DNA of 64,000 nt from Branchiostoma belcheri (taxonomy: Eukaryota > Chordata > Leptocardii > Amphioxiformes > Branchiostomatidae). Both the position numbers and the translations under genes were made by a program. Below the pieces are notes generated by a model. That model searched no databases. It was not told where the DNA came from and saw only the letters and a list, made by a program, of their open reading frames with translations. Numbering within the stretch: position 1 is the first letter of the stretch; each line of letters opens with the position of its first letter. The stretch covers positions 18,710 through 82,709 of the forward strand of contig NW_017803894.1 of NCBI RefSeq assembly GCF_001625305.1, in the 5' to 3' direction. Of this stretch, positions 13,201 to 22,200 are shown piece by piece.

Positions 13201-16200
13201 AAGGTCAATTTTGGGCCTCCTTGTGGCTGACCTTGGTACTGCGGCAAAACTTCCGGTTTTTGTATCTTTTGTCCTGGACATGCTATCATCTTGATTTTTG
13301 AGTGGTGGATAGCTTTTTCTTGCCAGTAATAAGTGGTGTGGGTTTGGTCTCCCTAGCAGCTTGTTCTGGAACTGCAGGATCCGGAAGTTTCTGGCAAACT
13401 TTTCTGGGTAGATGAATTCACAAAGGAACAATGTATTTTTTTACAATTTTTTATGTTAGTACAATATAGGTATCGTTTCTTGCTTAACAGGGTTTATGAT
13501 GTCAGAATTTTAATATATAGGAATCTTGTTGTTGTTTTTTTTTTGGCTCGCCTTGTTTTTATTCCGCCCTCTCGCATTACTGATTTTGAGTCTGCGGAGG
13601 ATGCCACCCATAAGATTTACTTACTGTGGCCTAATGTATGTACAGGTGCTGTTTGTTGCCAAGCCAGCCATGCCCCGGACCATGACTATAGTCCGTGACG
13701 CGTACCCGGACCGGCCCATGACTATGGCAGGGGCGCGGGAACTGACCACCAAGTTTTACCAGCCCGTGCTGACGCTACAGCAGTCCTACACCGTTCACTG
13801 GAACACACGGGCCCCGGGGGAGGTCACCATTTATCTCTTCAATTTTGACAGGTAATCCGTTTATCAGTCAGTCATTTACATAGAAGAACTATTCACATAT
13901 CAGAACAACATAGTTACATACAATGCATTGACTTTTAGTAAGAATTGTCTCTCTTAAATTTTGATTCACATATCAAAACAACATACATACAATGCATTGA
14001 CTTTTAGTAAGAATTGTCTCTCTTAAATTTTGATTCACATATCAAAACAACATACATACAATGCATTGACTTTTAGTAAGAATTATCTCTTCAATTTTGA
14101 CAAGGTAACCCGTTTATCATTCAGTCATTTACATAAAAGAACTTTTTTATTCACATATCAAAACAACATACATACAATGCAATGAACCATCCCTTATACT
14201 ATTACACATTTATTCAAATCATAACAAATATCATAACATATATAATAATATTCATAACAATATTCTGTATCGTAACAAATCGTTGATCATGAAAATAATC
14301 ATAATGATTCAAATATAACAAGTCATTGATCAGAACAAAAATCATAACAATGATTCAAATCATACCAAATTAGTGATCATAATAATAATCATAACAATAA
14401 TATGAATTATTAACCATAACAATGATCATAGTCATTTAATTATAATAAATCATTGATCATAACAATAATCATAACAAAGATTCAAATCATAAGAAATCAT
14501 TGATCATAACAATAATCATAACAGTAATTCAAATCATATCAAATCATTATTTCATAATTCAAATCATCAATACATAGAAGAACTTTCTTGTGCGACAATT
14601 GTACATGGTACAATGTATGACAAGGACTATTCAACACGGGCATAAAATCCTAGTTCAACTTACTAAACATCAGGTGCTAGTATGGTATACAATCAAGCAG
14701 TGTTTCGGTACTTTTTCGAATAAAACATTCTTTTATGTATTAATGGATTTTGCATTTTGAGAGTTATTACATTTGAATATATATAAATCTGTTGTACTTG
14801 ATTCGATAAATGTAATTAGTTTATTACGTAAAACATCGTATCTAATGAATTCCACGACAAAGTGAAATTCATCCTCAAATTGCTTTGGACAAAATGAACG
14901 GAACCTGTTTCTATATTCAATCTGTGATCGCTGATTCTTAACTGAGTGATAACAACTGAATCAAATTGCTTATCGTAAACTAAAATCTTCTATTTCTAGA
15001 TATTTTTCCATAGTATGCTTCATGTTTTATAAAACTTTGATTAGCTTGCTAGTAGCCATGACATGAATTGTACTGAAATCAAATTATGACATGAATTGTA
15101 TATATACGTAATTCTGGGCCTATATCATAATACATACTTAGGAGTATAATACTATTATATTCCTAAGTATCTATTATATTATTGATAGAGAGCACAACAG
15201 TTTCTATGTTCTATTTGAATCAATTCGAATCCTACAGCCATTGCATCTTTGTCTTTCTTTATTTAAAGTGGCATCTTTTTCTCTTCCACTTTTAGACATA
15301 TTCATGTAATTATTTATCTCACATGTTTGGCATTTGTGGTTGGCGCTAAGACAGCCCACACGAGGCGCACTCCGTTTGTGGTGCCACCACAAACTACCAG
15401 CATGTAAACAGACATAGCTGACAAATGTGTTTCAGCTTTTATACACACTCGTAACGCCTCATATTTTGTCACCTCCATTTTCTAAATGGCACTTGATATT
15501 TGGAAATAACTAGGGTTGATTCAACTTATAGGAATGTAAAGAAATGGTCAGAAAATTCCGTTTGTCACGTAACGTCCTAATATTACAGATTCTTTATTGA
15601 CACAACAAAAAGTACAGGGCCGGGACTTTTGTATGGTCTTCTACAACTAGAGATCTAACAAAGCTAAATACATGTGTGGATAACTTCATCCTACGTACAG
15701 AATATATGTATGTATCTCCCCTGGAAGTGTGATTAAATTTTTCTATAGGATCTAACGTATTGAAATCAGTTGAACAAGTGGAAAGAAAAGTGAACAGCAA
15801 TAGGCGCTTATCACCGTATAGTGTACAATCCATTATAAAATGGTGCTCATTTTCACGCATGTTTGTGTTCCGTGTAGCGGTGAGTGGGTTCGCCTGGGCC
15901 TGTGTTATCCTCCGGGAACCACGTTTGACATCAAGTACCAACACGAGCTGCGTCTCAACAAGAAAATCACGTACGAGGAGGACCTGTCAGCCGTGTCCAG
16001 TCTGACTGAGGTGGAGGCTGGCAGCGGCAAACTCTTCTACTTCGAACAAAGCACAGGGTATGTTAAACTCAGCATGAAAGTTCATCCGTGTTGGTGTTGG
16101 TATAATACATTATGACGAAAAGGCTAAAGCGTCATGTCCGACACTAAGTAAATTGTGACTTACCGAAATTTTCGACTAACTCCGTCAGCCTTGTTCACGG

Positions 16201-19200
16201 AATGGACCAGTCTACTAAGCACGTTGTCAGAATGTACTGTATCTGCGCGAAACCCGAATTGTATTGTGCATAGCACTTCGGCAGAATGTCCTATATAAGG
16301 TATTCGTGCAGCATATAAGGTCTGTAGTTTTCAAATGTCACATGGGAAATGATATCGTCTGCAAAAGGCATAGTTAGATAAGCCAGGTACTAATTTGCAA
16401 GCCCTATTCCTCTACTTCTAGTCGGTTGTGAGAATACGTGGCATTTTAGTACGTTATTAAGTACGATAAGGCTGTCTTTTGGTGGAGAATATGATCAACT
16501 GATATAATTCATGCAAATGAGGATCCTATTTGCAGAATCAAGAGGACATCATTTGGCGAACGTATGAGATCGTGGGACTCTAGTATTATTGTTACTCACT
16601 TTGTAATATGACTAACGTTATATGTTACTATTAGTTCGAAGTTGAATGTAAAAGTTTTGTTATTTCTTGTTATTTCATTTGATGCTGATCATTTATGTTG
16701 AGAGGAACCCCCCCCCCCCCTCGGCAAAAGGGGAAAATGCCAGTAGGGGACATGGGGATTTGAGACTTTATGTTTTTCCTTTGCGAAATAAATAAACATT
16801 CTGTTGTTTAATGTTAACTTTTGGTCCAACACAAAAGTTCTCTCACCTAGAGCTTTCGACAAGTCACTCTGGTCTTCCTCAGTAGACTGACCCAGTAAAG
16901 CTTGTCACGTGGCTTCTTTGAAGTGTGACGCCAGCACTGGGTCAAAGGTATCTGGTAGACGATGTCGGCCCCCGCCGCGGTTCGAAGAAGGGTGATGGGC
17001 CCTGATGTATATGGCAAGCTTCACTGGGTCAGTCTACTGAGGAAGACCAGAGTGACTGGTTGAAGGCTCTAGTCTAGGTGAGAGAATTTTTTGTGTTGGA
17101 CCAAAAGTTTTAACTTTAAACATGTAACTACCAACACAGATGAACTTTCATGATAGTATACATGCTGTTGTAGCCTACTGTTCCTGAAGGCGCGCGCTCA
17201 AGAGGTCCGAGGCGGAGACGACTACTGCTCGGATGCGGGGTGTGAGCGGATTGTCATCACGGCCACCATGACTGGGCAGGGGGTATGCATTTCGCATCTT
17301 TCCGCCATTTCTGTCAAGTTTGATATTTCATTTGATTTTAATATTTCATTAGTTTTTTAGACCCTCAATTTTTCCCTTTTATTGGGTATCAAATTTGGAT
17401 GTTTTTCTATTACTTTTGTTTCTTTTTATTTCTTCCGCCATTTGTCAAATTTGATATTTCATGTGATTGTATTATTTCATTAATTATTTAGACCATCAAT
17501 GTTCCCCTTTATTGGGTATCAAATTTGGATGCTTTTCTATTACTTTTGTTTCTTTTTATATGTGATTTATGATACTGTGTTAGAATAAGTGATATTGAAT
17601 TATCGCTTTGGAGGAGAAACGCTGGGTATCTGGTTTCTCATCATGCACATGTACTACGCAGTAATTTGTCTTGTTTTATATGCAAACAAAAAATAGACAA
17701 TAAAAATTGTTTTATTGCAAATTCATGCCCGAGGGCTAATTGCAGGAACAGAGGAAACATATGGTATAAAAACAGACAATTTGTGCACATAGAACTACTG
17801 AAAACTACTAGTAAGAAAACTACTGGGTTTGACGTCTTTTTTGAAGACAGAGGAAGACAAAGGATCCCACTCTTTTCCGTAATTTGTGGGTTTTCGGGTG
17901 TTAAGAGGAGAGTAGTTTTCTTTTCATTTGTATATGTGTGAAAGTTTGGGTAGAATTTGGAAGTTACGTCAAAGAGTTCATTTCGTTAATTGCTATAGAG
18001 GGTACAATTTGAGATAAAATGCGTTTCGTCTACCACCGTATTCAACGTACAACGTACAATGAAAAGTATCTAAATCTCGACAATATACGGCATAGGACCG
18101 CCACTACAAAACTACTCATTGAAACCGGACGCCATAACCGCACTCCCCTGGAACAACGAATATGTAGGCATTGTAATCTAAATAGGATAGAGGATGAGGA
18201 ACACTTTGTATTAGAATGTAGTTTATACAACGAAGAGAGAGCTGAGCTTTATAAACTATTGCAATGTATGTTTCCCCATTTCATACATCTTAGCAACAAA
18301 GATAAGTTCATATTTCTAATGGCTTTAGACAAACCTTCGATTATAAAACACATCTGTAGTTATTTCTACATCGTTACCCCTCGGGCATGAATTTGCAATA
18401 AAACAATTGTAGTTATTTCTACATCGTTACTAAGAAGCGAGAAGAAGCCAAATTATCGTAATTATTAGACTGTCCATAGTACATAGAATTAGCACTAGCT
18501 TGTACATTGTATATATTCATTGCAAACTGTGACGTCTTTCCTGTGACCTGTACTGAACCCAATGGGTATTTGCGTACAATAAAGGTCTTCATTCATTCAT
18601 TCATTTATTCAATACCCAGGCCAGCGACTGCCGAGCCGCAGCCTACCCCAAATACAGCCTGACTCCCCAGCCCGTCCCCATGCCCAGCTACATGAGCATC
18701 ATACAGGACTGTTCTGGCTGTGGGGCGCAGGTAAGTTTCCATGTGTCAGTTTTTTTCCGTTATTTTTATCCAGGGTTGCCAGCTCAACATTAGAATACCA
18801 TCACGGAAAAAATATTAAATACAATAAATAATGATAATAATAATGGTAACGATAATAATAAAAAAACGATAATGAAATAGTCGGTAGGCATTTTATCGGT
18901 CTCGTAAGACAATAACAAAATAAAAGAAAAACTAGTAACAGAAATGATCACATTCATTGCCCGGTCCCTTCCAGTAGGTCATTGTCGTCAAGTAACGATC
19001 CAAACATATTTTTTTCATATACTTCATAGACAGTGTTGCTCAATGCAAAGCAGATGGCCATGTCAGAGGTTATTGTACCATATAGATGTGGATCGACTCT
19101 TTACAAAACCAAATACGCCCCAAAATAAACCTTTGCTTGGAGAGTAGGCAGCATGTGTTTCGAAGACTTGGAAGTTTCCTGTATTTGTAGGACCCCATCA

Positions 19201-22200
19201 TCTTTGACGCTGCGCTGCGGTTCCTGGAGGTGACTGTGGTGTCCGCTGGTTGGGAGGAGCTGCAACTGGGCCACCGCCCGTACATACAGGTACAGCACCT
19301 GCCATAACCTGTACATACAGGTACAGCACCTGCCATAACCTGTACATACAGGTACAGCACCTGACATAACCTGTACATACAGGTACAGCACCTGTCATAG
19401 TCCGTACATACAGGTACAGCACCTGCCATAAACTGTACATACAGGTACAACACCTGCCAAAACCCGTACATACAGGTACAGCACCTGTCATAACCTGTAC
19501 ATACAGGTACAGCACCTGCCATAACCTGTACATACAGGTACATCACCTGTCATAACCGGTACATACAGGTACAGCACCTGCCATCGCCCGTACATATAGG
19601 TACAGCACCTGCCATAACATGTACATACAGGTACAGCACCTGCCATAACCTGTACATAAAGGTACAGCACCTGCCATAGGCCGTACATACAGGTACAGCA
19701 CCTGCCATAACCTGTACATACAGGTACATCACCTGTCATATCCGGTACATACAGGTACAGCACCTGCCATCGCCCGTACATATAGGTACAGCACCTGCCA
19801 TAACATGTACATACAGGTACAGCACCTGCCATTACCTGTACATAAAGGTGAAAGCACCTGCCATAGCCCGTACATACAGGTACAGCACCTGCAATAACCT
19901 GTACATACAGGTACAGCACCTGCATAGTCAGTACATACAGGTACGGCCCCGGCCATCGCCCTTACATACAGGTACAGCATCTGCCATCTTCCAGTACATA
20001 CAGGCACACCGCCTGCCATAGCCCTTACATACAGGTACAGCACCTGCCATAGCCCGTACATACAGGTATAGCACATGCCATAGTCCGTACATACAGGTAC
20101 AGCACCTGCCATAACCTGTACATACAGGTATAGCACATGCCATAGCCCGTACATACAGGTATAGCACATGCCATAGTCCGTACTTACAGGTACAGCACCT
20201 GCCATCCGTACATACAGGTACAGCACCTGTCATAACCCGTACATACAGGTACAGCACCTGCCATAACCAGTACATACAGGTACAGCAACTGTCATAACCC
20301 GTACATACAGGTACAGCCCCTTCCATAACCTGTACATACAGGTACATCACCTGTCATAACCCGTACATACAGGTACAGCACCTGTCATAACCCGTACATA
20401 CAGGTACAGTACTTGTCATAACCTGTATTTACAGGCACAACACCTGCATAACCTGTACATACAGGTACAGCACCTGCCATAAACATACAGGCACAGCACC
20501 TGCCATCGCCCGTACATACAGGTACAGCACCTGCCATAACCTGTACATACAGGTATAGCACCTGCCATCGCCCGTACATACAGGTACAGCACCAGCCATA
20601 ACCTGTACATACAGGTACAGCACCTTCCATAACCCGTACATACAGGTACAGCACCTGCCATCCGTACATACAGGTACAGCACCTGCCATAACCTGTTCAT
20701 ACAGGTACAGCACCTGCCATCCGTACATACAGGTACAACACCAGCCATAACCTGTACATACAGGTACAGCACCTGCCATCCGTACATACAGGTACAGCAA
20801 CAGCCATAGCCCGTACATACAGGTACAGCACCAGCTAGAAAACCGTCTTAGAAGTTACACATTAAAGCAACTGATTGCGTTGTACCTTGTCTAAATATCC
20901 TGTGCTAAAATACAACACAGTTGAGTACAGACATAGACACAATTTCCTCCATAAATAATTTCACCATATTACTGAGAAATTGAATAGTTCTTTCATTCAC
21001 AACCATTTCAAATTTGTTGAACACAACCCAATGTTTCGATGACCGTCTGTTATCGTTATCTTGACTAATATGACTACAAACTGTTGTGAATATTAATTAA
21101 GAGAACTTCAATGACTGCCATTTCTCCTCACAGATAGATGGGGCCCGGTACGATCACACCGTCCGAGGGTACTTAGTCCTGGGTGTTGACGCAGTGTCGG
21201 GAACAGTCACCCACCGGGCCACCTTCAACACTCACAGTTCTAACACAGACATCGACCTCAGGATGGCCAGCTTCATACGCAACGACATTCCCCACAAGTA
21301 AGGCCACACCAATTTAATTTGTTGGTTCTCGGATTCGCCTCTTCATTTCTGTTTATGGTTTGCCAAAAAATTCTAGTTCTGATCAACTAAAACATACTCA
21401 TATTTTGGCCCCATCAGTTGAGGAAAGTCCTTTTCTTCCTAGTTGCTACAGTTGTTCCATCTATCAATGCAGTTGTTTGATTAAAAGCTCAAAATTTATT
21501 GTTTAAATGTTAACCCAGCCTTTTATGCTTATTTCATGGCCCCTATCGTAGCATTTGGGGCTATAATAGGATGCCTAGGCCTGTTTTTATTTTTTTTTTC
21601 GCCCTGTCGCTTCATATGTTTTCGTAAAAAAATCCGAGAACCAACAAATTAAATTGGTGTGGCCTAAGTACATTACGTCATATAGGGAACATTATATAGG
21701 ACACGCCGATGAAATCTATAAAATTGTTACAAGCAGCTGGGTAGGTTTTGAAACTTTAACTTTGAACCTTTGTTGTCCAAAAAGTTACAGTCACTGACGA
21801 AACGTAGTGGATACTACTTGAAACGTCTGGCAGTTTTCAAAACAAATATCCAGTTGCTTTAATTAAAATTGTGGTTGAACACAATAAAAAATAGAAAACT
21901 AACATTTGCAAAGCGAACACATTCACATATATGGTGACAGGAGTCTATATCCCTCCATGGAGGTAGAATTGCCAATTCTACATCCATGATCCCTCCTACT
22001 ATAAATTGCAACATTATGTAGCCCAACACCAGTTACCATGGTGAGAGACTGTCTGGTTCAGTCAGGTCAGAGGTCACTGTTTGGGGAAGAAGAAGAGGAG
22101 GAAACGTAGCAAAAACAATATGTTTTCCTTCGGTAAACATGATTTCGTACCGATGGTGTCTGGTGGCCCTACAGTTCCATAGTAGTGGTGACCGTGCGGG

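Noticed and set aside
12825-13289. Minus-strand frames with runs of HTHTHT
   Set aside because: Translation of a TG/CA microsatellite inside an intron.
18019-18390. A host zinc-binding protein gene (RICRHCNLNRIEDEEHFVLE)
   Set aside because: This C2HC end is typical of LINE ORF2 and is followed by a LINE 3' UTR; similar ends occur at 10640, 15585, 41385, 50090 and 61775.
19070-20818. Long minus-strand open frames with repeated LYLYVQVMAGAVPVC
   Set aside because: They exist only because the 31-bp unit has no stop in these frames and repeats after 93 bases (31 codons). No start context, no splice support, antisense to CEMIP.
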